A DNA stretch of 64,000 nucleotides, from positions 1 to 64,000 of the forward strand of contig JAXLQK010000030.1 of the NCBI GenBank assembly GCA_046331665.1. The letters run 5' to 3'. The DNA is from CAWBAT01 sp046331665 (GTDB lineage Bacteria; Acidobacteriota; Terriglobia; Versatilivoradales; Versatilivoraceae). The translations under genes and the position numbers were made by a program. The notes beneath the pieces were generated by a model that was not told the origin of the DNA, did no database searches, and saw only the letters and a program-made list of their open reading frames with translations. Position 1 is the stretch's first letter. Each line of letters starts with the position of its first letter. This document shows, in pieces, positions 45,167-53,685 of the stretch.

Positions 45167-48100
45167 TCAGTTCCCCTCCGGCTTCTTCCGGCCATGATCC
45201 GTGGTCTCGTCGTATGTCTTCTGGCGAGTGTTCCTCTCTGTCGAGACACTTCGAACCTTCTGGTTCATCTTTTGTGTCAGTTGTTTGCCCGCTTTCTTGT
45301 AGGCTTCAACTGACGTAGGCGCATCACCACTACCCACCATCCCAGGCAGCGCCTTATCGAGTTTCTGCGCAGCTTCGCGGTTGATTTGGACATGCCCTTC
45401 TTCGTGCGCCTTGAGTCCTGCCTGTGCAGTATTCCAGGCAGCCTGATCTTCCGGGCTGGTCTGGAATTGTTCCACCCAATTGGGTAGCGTCACCGTCTGT
45501 TTGATCTCCACATCAGCGCTCTTGATGGTCTCAGTCGCTGTAACGAAAACTCCATCGAAACCGTAAGCACTAGGCTGAATAACGAGATTCGTCACCTTCA
45601 GGGCCCCACCGGACGTTAGGCCCGTCATCGGCTCACCCTTATCGCTCTTGAATCCCGAAACTGCACGGGCGTTTGCATTCGCTTCAGCTGAGGTCTTCCC
45701 ATGAACATCGTACGTTCGGTAGACCACTATTTCCTTTACTTCCTCACCGTCGTCGTCAATATATCGGAGCGGATTGTTCCGCGTATACAAGTAGAGATTC
45801 CAGCTTTGCGGATTCGCCGGATGCTGGTCAGCAAACGGCTTATCTGGACTCGTAAACCTCCCTTGGGGACCGCTGAAGTATCTCGCTCCAAAGTAGTCAA
45901 GGCCGGATTCAGTATCGTGTTCTTTCTGGGTGAACTTCTGACGGACATCCGCCGCTCCATATCCTGGAATGGAACCACGCCCATAAGTGCTTGCCAGTTC
46001 CTCGCCAAACGGCAGATAGTCATGCCGTCCCCGGATGCTTCCTTCTGGGTTCGTGACAACTCGCGTACTCCCTAAATGGTCCGTCGTGTAGTAACTGGTG
46101 CCTCCCGGAACACTTGAACCTTGCGATTTGTACTCGGCAACCATTTGCCCTTGCGCGTTATAAACGAATACCGTCGTCACAGTGTTTTGAAACTGTCTGA
46201 CTCTCCTGCCATCCCCGTCATAGTCATAGGTGGCGTTGATGGTGACATTGCCTCCATTGTAACCCACTTGATGGTTTTCGGCGTCATAACTGAAGGTGCG
46301 GCCTGTAATGTCAGTGGTCAGATTTCCGGATTGGTCATAGCCGGTGCCGGTCAGACGATTGGTCACTGGATCAATCGCTGTGGGAGAGGTTGGTGTGAGG
46401 GCTGGCGTGTTCCCATAGTTTGCTCCTGCACTTACCCAGCGATTGCCATACTGATCGTAACAATAGGTTTGGGACCAATTGGCCCCTTCGCCAGCTGTGA
46501 ATAGCCGGTTTATGGCGTCGTAGGTGAAGCTTTGAGACAGGTTGGTCGTACTCCCAATCTGGATGGTATGAGTTTGAAGATTGCCGTTATTCGTGGTCGA
46601 ACCGTAAGCGAAGCTCAACAATGCCCGGTTGGAGTTGGTCGTGTTGAGTGAACTCGCAAGGGCAGTGACAGTCTGCCCTAAACCCATCTGTGTGGGCTGC
46701 AATCGGGTATTGAAACGAGCCTCATCCCATAGCCCGTTACCCAGTTTCATCTGTTGAACCGCTCCATGCGAGGCATACTGAATCAAATTGGAAGCGTCCC
46801 CGGCGTAGTAGCTCCCACCTTGTCTTAGTAAGTTAGAAATTCTTCCTGCGTTGTCGGTATTTGCCAATACCACCTTCCCCGAAGGATAGGTCTGGGACGT
46901 AACTGTTCCAGCAAGGTTGTAGCCGTAAGAAAAAGTGTATGTTTGACTGCTGGTCAACTGGCTGCTCTGTGTAATAGATCCCAGCGGGTGTCCATAAGTG
47001 TTGCTGGTCGTGGCTGCGCTGGAAGACACAGAACAGAGCCGTCCAACGGAATAAGCTCCACAAGGGCTAAGTGCCGTTGCGTAGGTATAAGTTACATTCG
47101 GTGTTGCCGCCGTCGTGCCAGCCAAGGTGTAGTTGCGATTGGTCAGGCGATTCAAATTGTCATAGATATAGGTGGTCACTGTGGAGCGCGCATCTGTTCT
47201 CTGAGTTAGATTACCGTTCTCGTCGTAGAGATAACTCACTGTTCCATTTTCCACGTTCGTTGCGCTCCGCAATTGGGAGAGTGCATCGTAAACGAAGGAT
47301 CGCGACTGTCCAGGCTGTGCCCCCTGTGAGACCCCTACAAGATTTCCAAGTGCATCGTATGAGTAAGACGTTGAGTAGGTCCATCCGAAAGAAGGAGCCT
47401 CCTCCACCTGGATTATTCGCCCTAAGGCGTCTGCCGTGCTGCGACGGTCTTTTGACGCTTGATCGATGACCGTGGTCTTGTTTCCCAAATATGTCGTCAC
47501 AATCGCAGCATTGTCAGGGCTGGTTACCGAAGTAGCTCTACCTAGGGCATCATAGCCTGTGGTCGTCCATTGAACTGTTTCAGAGGCTGGCCGATAGGGA
47601 TTCGACACTTTCTCTACTCGACCTAGGGTATCGTAGGTTTGCAAGGTAGTAATGTAACCAATTGAGGTTTCGTATTGCCTGGTCTCAATCGTTCTGCCAA
47701 GGCCGTCATAAAGAAGTTGGGCTTTCAATAGGCCATCATTGTAGGTATTGAGATCACGTGTTGTCGTGATGGTACGGTTGGCGTCATCATAAGTAAAGGT
47801 TGTCTGATATTTCCCCGCCGGACTTGTGACATTGGCAGCGCGGATCACTTGAGTGGGGCGGTCGAGGAGGTCACTATAAGAAACACTATCCACAACGGCG
47901 TTCCAGTCCTGCCGATTGACTGGTTTTCCCGTGTAGTAGTCGTATTGTGTGTAGGTGACGAGGGAGGCAGGATTTGACACGCTTGTCGCGAATGCGTAGC
48001 TTGTCTGCCCCGCCAATTGGGCTGGGGGCGTATTTCCCTGGGCTTCTGTGTCTGGCGAGCCAAAGCGGTCGCCAAGGTCAAAAGTCGTCACATACCCTCG

Positions 48101-50248
48101 TCCATCAATTGTTTGTACGACATTCCCCGCCACGTCATATTGCGGGTAGGCGTAGACGAAGGTGCTCGGGAGATCCTTTAGGCGTGCGACACGTGTGACG
48201 TTGCCTCGTGTGGTATAGCCGGTGGTGTAACTTGAATCCAAGCCACTAATACTTGGGCGAGCAACCAAGGCCGCGTGGTTTACACCAGAGTACATGTCAT
48301 ATTCGAAGTCAGTCTGAGATCTTAAATTCGAGGTCCCGTCATATGTCTTAACCGAGACAGGCAGATTTCGGATGTGGATATTGACGTTAGTGTCATATCC
48401 ACTTTGTAAATAATCCGTGTGCATTTGCCGTAACAAGTTGCCATATGTACCCGTCCCAAAGTCGTAATCATACACGTCGGTCTTATTGTTATAAGAATCA
48501 TAGTTATAACTTTGCTTCGAGACTTGGGTTGTGTCAGATAGCGTTGTCACGGTTTCTAAAAGACGTGGATCATTTGGAGGAGCCGCCTCGGGATCGCCAC
48601 TGACTTGGGACCACCATGAAACGACCGCCCTTTGCTGCCAATTGCTTGTTGTCATGCTCCTCAAGAGGGTAGTTCCGTTTGCTGCATAATAATCAGTTTG
48701 TTTCTCTTTGCCCTCTTTGTAATAGCCATAACTAGACGCCGAAGCGTTCATCAGCGAGTAGGCTGCGCTGCCGTAAAAGTTGTGCTTTTCGCGTGCCAGC
48801 AAAGTACTGTCGGCCTTTCTGTAATCCATTTGTACTGTTGTCTCGACAGGCGCGGATATCGAATTTACATAACCAACCCACCCCGGATGGCTGGCCGTAT
48901 CACCGGATTCAGGCTTTGAGTAGTCCGTCTTGCTGATCAAGACACTCCCCACGTCATATACTCTTCGCTGTACCAGCCTGCGATAGAGCAAGGGATTTAC
49001 CGTAGCGCCAATAACACCACTGGCATGCCCTCCCTGGATTCCCCCATTGAAGTCGTATTCATAAGCTCCACCTGTTGGTAGGTCAACACGAGCTAGCTCA
49101 CCGTAGTAATTATAACGAAATTGATACAAACGCCCGTCGGGCAATTGAACCGAAGAAACCACTGTCAGATCAAAGGAAGTTGAGCTACTGGATCCCGTCA
49201 GTTGGGGGAAAAGTACGGAGGCCGTCGGCAACGGCAGAGAATAGTCCGAGCGCAATCGTTGGCTCAGATTCGCGTAATTTACACGAACGACTCGGCTGGC
49301 ACCCCCAAAACCCTTGTAGGTGATTTCGTCATAGGGTTGGCCGCCGGGACGGTAGCTCACCAGTACCTCCCGATTCAGTGAGTCGACAATTCGATAGACT
49401 CGTGAATTGCCATCATAAAACTGCTGAAGGAGATTGCCGTTGCGGTCCCGGATGGAGGTAACCGTCCCGTTATCGATGCGATAGCGTGTTCCATCGCGCA
49501 GCATAAGATTGCCTGAAACGGTATAAACCGAAGGTGAAGGCGCAGGATACTTGTCATTGATAGCCGTATCCGAAATGAAAGTTGCTGCTGAGCCATCCGC
49601 GGTAATGAAAACCGTTCCTCGATCTGTCAGATTATCTGGTGAAGAGCAATCTCTATCTTTGGGTTGGCCTCCAGTTAATTGATCACGTAGTTCAAATTCT
49701 GTGCCATCGCCTCCTGTAAATGTCAATCGTGTCAGCGATTGAGTGTAAGCTAGCTCAATCCCTTGACAGGAGATAGCGTCTTGACTTGCCTTGCGGGCAT
49801 GCATTGTTCCCAGGCTATACCCTGGCCTGAACGGCGCCCAACCGTTTGGATCTGGAAAATAAATATCCGGAAGTCCGGTACCCCCAGGAACTGCGCGTAC
49901 TCTCCAGTGGGTCTCGATTGGTAGTGTAAGGGTGTACTGAGCGCCACCACGGCCTGCAATCTGCAAAAGCGGTAGTCGAAAATTCAGAGAGCCATTGAAG
50001 ACATTGATGTTCTCGAAATCACTCAACTTGTATGACCCAGCGGGGGCTCCTGGAGCAGCTCCAAGAGGAGTGGATCCATCGGTGACGCTCTTGTCGGCAA
50101 TGCCGATCATGGGGCTTATGACCTGAACCAATACCAGTAAGATCATTTGTTGAACCCACCTGATGGGAAATCCTGTCTTGGCCTGTAAGCGCCCCTCTTG
50201 AGAGTGCTTGGCTCGCCTGCTGTACCCTTCACCTAGTCCGCACGACAT
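45167..50248 (-). CDS. RHS-repeat protein with C-terminal DUF922-like metalloprotease domain
   Basis: About 1693 residues from the ATG at 50248, preceded by GGAGGGGAAGAAC. A hydrophobic N-terminal segment (ILLVLVQVISPMIGIA) acts as export signal. The body is dozens of YD repeats (for example YDALGRATSVTSPDN, YDANRT-like and FTYDAINRLFTAG) that build a closed beta shell. The RHS-associated core follows: YYTTDHLGSTRVVTNPEGS, LPFGEELAS, ESGLDYFGARYFSGPQGRFT. The last ~190 residues replace the usual toxin: YDVHGKTSAEANANARAV, LPNWVEQF, LKAHEEGHVQINREAAQKL with HEEGH at about 1615-1619, and YDETTDHG near the end. This pattern fits DUF922 secreted zinc proteases. It may be a polymorphic toxin or a self-processing enzyme. 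Confidence 0.85.
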   Translation of the reverse strand: MSCGLGEGYSRRAKHSQEGRLQAKTGFPIRWVQQMILLVLVQVISPMIGIADKSVTDGSTPLGAAPGAPAGSYKLSDFENINVFNGSLNFRLPLLQIAGRGGAQYTLTLPIETHWRVRAVPGGTGLPDIYFPDPNGWAPFRPGYSLGTMHARKASQDAISCQGIELAYTQSLTRLTFTGGDGTEFELRDQLTGGQPKDRDCSSPDNLTDRGTVFITADGSAATFISDTAINDKYPAPSPSVYTVSGNLMLRDGTRYRIDNGTVTSIRDRNGNLLQQFYDGNSRVYRIVDSLNREVLVSYRPGGQPYDEITYKGFGGASRVVRVNYANLSQRLRSDYSLPLPTASVLFPQLTGSSSSTSFDLTVVSSVQLPDGRLYQFRYNYYGELARVDLPTGGAYEYDFNGGIQGGHASGVIGATVNPLLYRRLVQRRVYDVGSVLISKTDYSKPESGDTASHPGWVGYVNSISAPVETTVQMDYRKADSTLLAREKHNFYGSAAYSLMNASASSYGYYKEGKEKQTDYYAANGTTLLRSMTTSNWQQRAVVSWWSQVSGDPEAAPPNDPRLLETVTTLSDTTQVSKQSYNYDSYNNKTDVYDYDFGTGTYGNLLRQMHTDYLQSGYDTNVNIHIRNLPVSVKTYDGTSNLRSQTDFEYDMYSGVNHAALVARPSISGLDSSYTTGYTTRGNVTRVARLKDLPSTFVYAYPQYDVAGNVVQTIDGRGYVTTFDLGDRFGSPDTEAQGNTPPAQLAGQTSYAFATSVSNPASLVTYTQYDYYTGKPVNRQDWNAVVDSVSYSDLLDRPTQVIRAANVTSPAGKYQTTFTYDDANRTITTTRDLNTYNDGLLKAQLLYDGLGRTIETRQYETSIGYITTLQTYDTLGRVEKVSNPYRPASETVQWTTTGYDALGRATSVTSPDNAAIVTTYLGNKTTVIDQASKDRRSTADALGRIIQVEEAPSFGWTYSTSYSYDALGNLVGVSQGAQPGQSRSFVYDALSQLRSATNVENGTVSYLYDENGNLTQRTDARSTVTTYIYDNLNRLTNRNYTLAGTTAATPNVTYTYATALSPCGAYSVGRLCSVSSSAATTSNTYGHPLGSITQSSQLTSSQTYTFSYGYNLAGTVTSQTYPSGKVVLANTDNAGRISNLLRQGGSYYAGDASNLIQYASHGAVQQMKLGNGLWDEARFNTRLQPTQMGLGQTVTALASSLNTTNSNRALLSFAYGSTTNNGNLQTHTIQIGSTTNLSQSFTYDAINRLFTAGEGANWSQTYCYDQYGNRWVSAGANYGNTPALTPTSPTAIDPVTNRLTGTGYDQSGNLTTDITGRTFSYDAENHQVGYNGGNVTINATYDYDGDGRRVRQFQNTVTTVFVYNAQGQMVAEYKSQGSSVPGGTSYYTTDHLGSTRVVTNPEGSIRGRHDYLPFGEELASTYGRGSIPGYGAADVRQKFTQKEHDTESGLDYFGARYFSGPQGRFTSPDKPFADQHPANPQSWNLYLYTRNNPLRYIDDDGEEVKEIVVYRTYDVHGKTSAEANANARAVSGFKSDKGEPMTGLTSGGALKVTNLVIQPSAYGFDGVFVTATETIKSADVEIKQTVTLPNWVEQFQTSPEDQAAWNTAQAGLKAHEEGHVQINREAAQKLDKALPGMVGSGDAPTSVEAYKKAGKQLTQKMNQKVRSVSTERNTRQKTYDETTDHGRKKPEGN

Positions 50249-50286
50249 GTTCTTCCCCTCCAAGTTTCGTGATTCAATGCAGACTG

Positions 50287-50730
50287 CTATTGATCTTGAT
50301 TTGACTTCGGTTTCCCAATCGAGATATAGAGAACCCAGTCCGGGTGGGTGGCTTCGGAAAGAACATAGTCTCCGGCCGGCAAGTCAATAAGAGGTGACCA
50401 GTCAGGCGTGCCTTTTTCAGAACGGCGCTGTGCTAATCGATCCGCCTTAGCTCCGTGAACAAGGGCGTTCAGTTCCAGGTCGATTTCTTCAATGCCGCTG
50501 CGATTGTCAACCGCCAATAAAAACTTGCCGACAGGACGCTGAAGGGTTCCTGGTTCAAATCCAGAGGGCCAAAGTGCAATCACTTCAGATTCGATCTTCT
50601 TGCTCTCAGTTTGGGCATACACCCAGGATCCAAGAGAGCACAGCGCCAAAAACGAGGCCAAAAGGAGAAGGGTCAGTCGAATGTCTTTTGGTCTGCCAGA
50701 ATGGAATTTGTTTTTACTAGTGAAATTCGT
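50287..50730 (-). CDS. Small secreted hypothetical protein
   Basis: About 147 residues from the ATG at 50730 behind GAGAGGTGTTGAG; the open frame extends 19 codons further. A signal peptide ends near WVYAQT. The mature part is beta-rich with VGKFLLAVDNRSGIEEIDLE and DLPAGDYVLSEATHPDWVLY, ending in a polar tail KPKSNQDQ. Family not recognised. It lies between the fibronectin-III gene and the RHS gene on the same strand (39-87 base gaps), so it is probably cotranscribed with them. Confidence 0.6.
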   Translation of the reverse strand, partial: TNFTSKNKFHSGRPKDIRLTLLLLASFLALCSLGSWVYAQTESKKIESEVIALWPSGFEPGTLQRPVGKFLLAVDNRSGIEEIDLELNALVHGAKADRLAQRRSEKGTPDWSPLIDLPAGDYVLSEATHPDWVLYISIGKPKSNQDQ

Positions 50731-50816
50731 CATCTCAACACCTCTCGTATTCCATGAGCTAATAACAAAAAGTGCTTTCCTTTTCATTCAATGCCCTCAT
50801 TCCGAGAATTGCCACT

Positions 50817-52679
50817 CTATTGCACCTTGAACGCGTCGATATCAATCAGGGTTCCAGTCGATGAGGCGTTCTTGGTTCCCGTCACCTCAACATGAATCGT
50901 GTGAATCCCACTCCCCAAGCTGGGATAAGTAGTGGTCTGTTGCAACAATGGACCGGGTGGACTGCTGCCATTGTAGAAGAGATCAATGGTCCCTTTATCC
51001 ACGCCATCAATGGTTACCTGGGCTATCCCTCGTTGGGAATGTTTAGAGTAGTAATAGGTAACCTGAGTTCCCGTGAATGTTAAGGTCGAGGCATAAAATT
51101 GACTCGTAGTGGATGTCAGCGTGTTGTTATAGGCTCCCGTATAGCTGCTTTGGGTCCATGAACCTATCCACTTCACGTTGGCCACGCGCTCGTCATAAGG
51201 AGTGGCATTGGGTCCGACCGTGCTGATTCCCACAATCAAGGCGTCTACATCAACCGTAAACCCGCCTGAAGATCCGTTCTTCGTTCCAGTTAATGTGATC
51301 TCAATCGTGTGATTTCCTGCCCCCAACCCTGAATAGCTCTTGGCCACTTGAAACAATTTATTCAAGTTGGGGCCGCTTGGTGTGTAAAGGTCCAGATTAC
51401 CTTTATCCAGCCCATCAACCTTGACGTTGGCGATCCCTCTGAATCCATCCTTGGTAAAGACGTAGGTGACGTCATCCCCGCTAAAACTGAATGTCGCTTT
51501 GTCATTGGTTGTTGAACTGTAGTTCAAAGTGGTTGCCCAGGACAGCGGATAGGAGGTCGAAAGCGCCCAACTACCGGTGTACACTACATTAGCGCTGTTG
51601 CTATCGTAGGTTCCTGCCGAGAATAGCGTTCCCGTGCAGGCATTGGCTTCATTCGAATAGCTGGAATTCCCAGCTCCATTGTAGGCCCGCACCCGGTAGT
51701 AATAGACTGAACCGTTGTTTAACCCAGTGTTGGAATAAGTAGTGACATTGATCCCGACAACGGCGATTTCAGAATACGTGCCGCCTACCCCAAGCTTTCG
51801 TTCTATTCTGAATCCGCTTTCATTGCCGCTAGTGTCTGTCCAGGAAAGATTGATCTGGCTGGTGGAAATCTTCGTGGCCGTCAACCCGCTCGGAGCAGCT
51901 GGCGGTGTGGGTGGAGCTTGGGTTGTGGCATTGGCTTCATTGGAATAGGCAGAGTCACCTATTCCGTTATAGGCTCTAACGCGATAGTAATAAGTGGTTG
52001 AGGCGGACAGACCTGTATTGGGGTAGGTAGTGATATTGGCCGCCACCGTCGCTATTTGTGAATACGTCCCGCCCACGCCGGTTTTCCGCTCGATCTTGAA
52101 GCCTGTTTCGTTGGTACTGTTGTCGGTCCAATTTAGTGTGATTTGGGAACTGGAATTGACAGTAAGTCCCAAGCCTGAAGGTGCCGCAGGGGCCGTATTC
52201 GTGGTTGTCGCATTGGCTTCGTTGGAATAAACAGAATCACCGGCCGTATTGTTTCCCCGGATTCGATAGTAGTAGGTAGTTGATGGTGAAAGTCCCGTAT
52301 CGCTATAGCTCGTGGAATTGGCGGCAACGGTGTTGATTTGGGCGTAGGTTCCTCCAACGCCGGTTTTTCTCTCAATTTTGAACTGCGTTTCGTTGGTGCT
52401 GTTGTCTGTCCAGGTTAGATTGATCTGTGTCCCTGAGACTGGAGAGGCCACCAAACTCCCAGGAGCTGTAGGCGCAGACAGCGGTTCATCGACTGCTACC
52501 AGTTTCCCGCCGACATAGATGTATTCCTTGGATGGAGTCGTTGGGGACAAGCCTTGAGCGGAAATAGATCGCTCTGCCGCCAATATCCAGATCAAGGGGA
52601 GGACAACCAACATCACCGGCAGTGTGAAATTCACGTGTCTCGAATGGATGAAGAAAGGCCGTCGAAGAAAGGGCAGCAT
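50817..52679 (-). CDS. Secreted fibronectin-III protein with duplicated C-terminal beta-sandwich
   Basis: A 620-residue exported protein. The signal peptide ends near ISAQG and is followed by EYIYVGGKLVAVDE, a segment often preceding FN3 domains in acidobacterial surface proteins. Three fibronectin-III domains (about 65-345) share INLTWTDNSTNET and YYYRIR/YYYRVRAYN strands. The C-terminal part holds two copies of a ~130-residue sandwich (DSNSANVVYTGSW ... VDALIV; DERVANVKWIGSW ... DIDAFKV) that resemble each other. No catalytic residues are seen. FN3 and sandwich domains suggest binding to polymers or to neighbouring surface proteins. It begins the four-gene RHS cluster. Confidence 0.8.
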   Translation of the reverse strand: MLPFLRRPFFIHSRHVNFTLPVMLVVLPLIWILAAERSISAQGLSPTTPSKEYIYVGGKLVAVDEPLSAPTAPGSLVASPVSGTQINLTWTDNSTNETQFKIERKTGVGGTYAQINTVAANSTSYSDTGLSPSTTYYYRIRGNNTAGDSVYSNEANATTTNTAPAAPSGLGLTVNSSSQITLNWTDNSTNETGFKIERKTGVGGTYSQIATVAANITTYPNTGLSASTTYYYRVRAYNGIGDSAYSNEANATTQAPPTPPAAPSGLTATKISTSQINLSWTDTSGNESGFRIERKLGVGGTYSEIAVVGINVTTYSNTGLNNGSVYYYRVRAYNGAGNSSYSNEANACTGTLFSAGTYDSNSANVVYTGSWALSTSYPLSWATTLNYSSTTNDKATFSFSGDDVTYVFTKDGFRGIANVKVDGLDKGNLDLYTPSGPNLNKLFQVAKSYSGLGAGNHTIEITLTGTKNGSSGGFTVDVDALIVGISTVGPNATPYDERVANVKWIGSWTQSSYTGAYNNTLTSTTSQFYASTLTFTGTQVTYYYSKHSQRGIAQVTIDGVDKGTIDLFYNGSSPPGPLLQQTTTYPSLGSGIHTIHVEVTGTKNASSTGTLIDIDAFKVQ

Positions 52680-53190
52680 GACGTCGTGCTCCTTCCATGA
52701 ATAGTTGGCTATGCTGAAGCGGGGAATGCTGGCACTGGAATACTGCTAAGAAATGAATTAAAAGCGTCCTACTGGATGACAAATCGAATTAAGAGGCTCC
52801 TTCTAAAATCGCCTTGCATCGGGAAGACAATGACTTGGTGATAAGATTGTCTTTTCCCGGTCACCTCCAAAATCTCCAAAACCAAGAAACCTCTTGGGCA
52901 TTGCATCCATTCTGCCAAATCCGACAAGCCAATATATAAGGGTTTTAAAGAGAGATCCTTCTATGGAAAGAAATAGTGTGCGTAAAACGGCGCACTATTT
53001 GGGTGAATTCAACCAAGAAGAAAAAACACATATTCCGGCTGCGAGACTATTGGTGTTTATTAATCAACAAAGTCGAAAGGAAGGACTTGTGACGACCGGT
53101 TGGAATAGAATCTACCCCCTGCTGAGGAGCTATGTGTTTTCTTGAGTACGAGATCGCTTCGGACAAAATTCTGGTTGAGGCAAGCCTTGA
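52680..53190. other. Intergenic region with a doubtful 60-codon frame
   Basis: About 510 bases between the divergently placed start of the FN3 gene and the stop of the cupin gene. One plus-strand frame (52963-53145, MERNSVRKTAHYLGEFNQE...) has a weak purine stretch upstream and an ordinary composition but no family resemblance. The rest holds the presumed promoter of the RHS cluster, without clear consensus boxes. Confidence 0.3.
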
Positions 53191-53589
53191 TCACTGGCCC
53201 GCGGCCTTGACCTTTTTCGCGGGCTCTTTCAACTCAATGGCAATGGCATGGATTTCCGTGGAACCAATGTTTTCAGAGGCGTGAGTAATCGGTTCCGACC
53301 ACAACACGTTGTCCACTTTAAACTGCCGGACGGTCGGGTCGCCGTCGCTGGTGGTCCATTTCCCTTTAAAACTGCTCAAGGCAATAGTCACGTTGGCGGG
53401 ATGCGAGTGCATCGGAATTTTTTCTCCAGGCTTGAGATGGACTTCGATGACCCTCACCCGCTCATTTTCAAAAACAACCTTGACGTTTTTGGGGGCTACT
53501 TTGACAGGGTCTTGCGCGAACAACTCCAGGCAGGTGAATCCAAAACCCATGAGCATCAGCCAAAGAAAACATCGGGGGAATGATTTCAT
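53191..53589 (-). CDS. Secreted cupin-domain protein
   Basis: A 132-residue protein with a signal peptide (about 1-25, ending LELFAQ) and one small cupin barrel: VFENERVRVIEVHLKPGEK then IPMHSHPANVTIALSS gives the first metal-binding motif (HSH). The second motif is weak (HASENIGSTEIHAIAIEL). Possible roles are metal binding or small-molecule oxidation, none provable here. It lies about 100 bases downstream of the cytochrome b gene on the same strand. Confidence 0.75.
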   Translation of the reverse strand: MKSFPRCFLWLMLMGFGFTCLELFAQDPVKVAPKNVKVVFENERVRVIEVHLKPGEKIPMHSHPANVTIALSSFKGKWTTSDGDPTVRQFKVDNVLWSEPITHASENIGSTEIHAIAIELKEPAKKVKAAGQ

Positions 53590-53685
53590 GCGGGGGCTCC
53601 TTGCCTTTCCCGTCCATGTGATGAGGACGATTTTCTGGCGGAATCACTCTTTCTAATCAATTGTGATGGATAAACCATGCAAGAT

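Noticed and set aside
45167..50248. Tandem DNA repeats or CRISPR in the RHS gene
   Set aside because: The periodicity is at protein level (YD repeats) with diverged codons; no regular spacers of constant length.
52963..53145. Small protein of 60 residues
   Set aside because: No family, weak ribosome-binding site and no conserved neighbour; kept only as a doubtful frame in the intergenic note.
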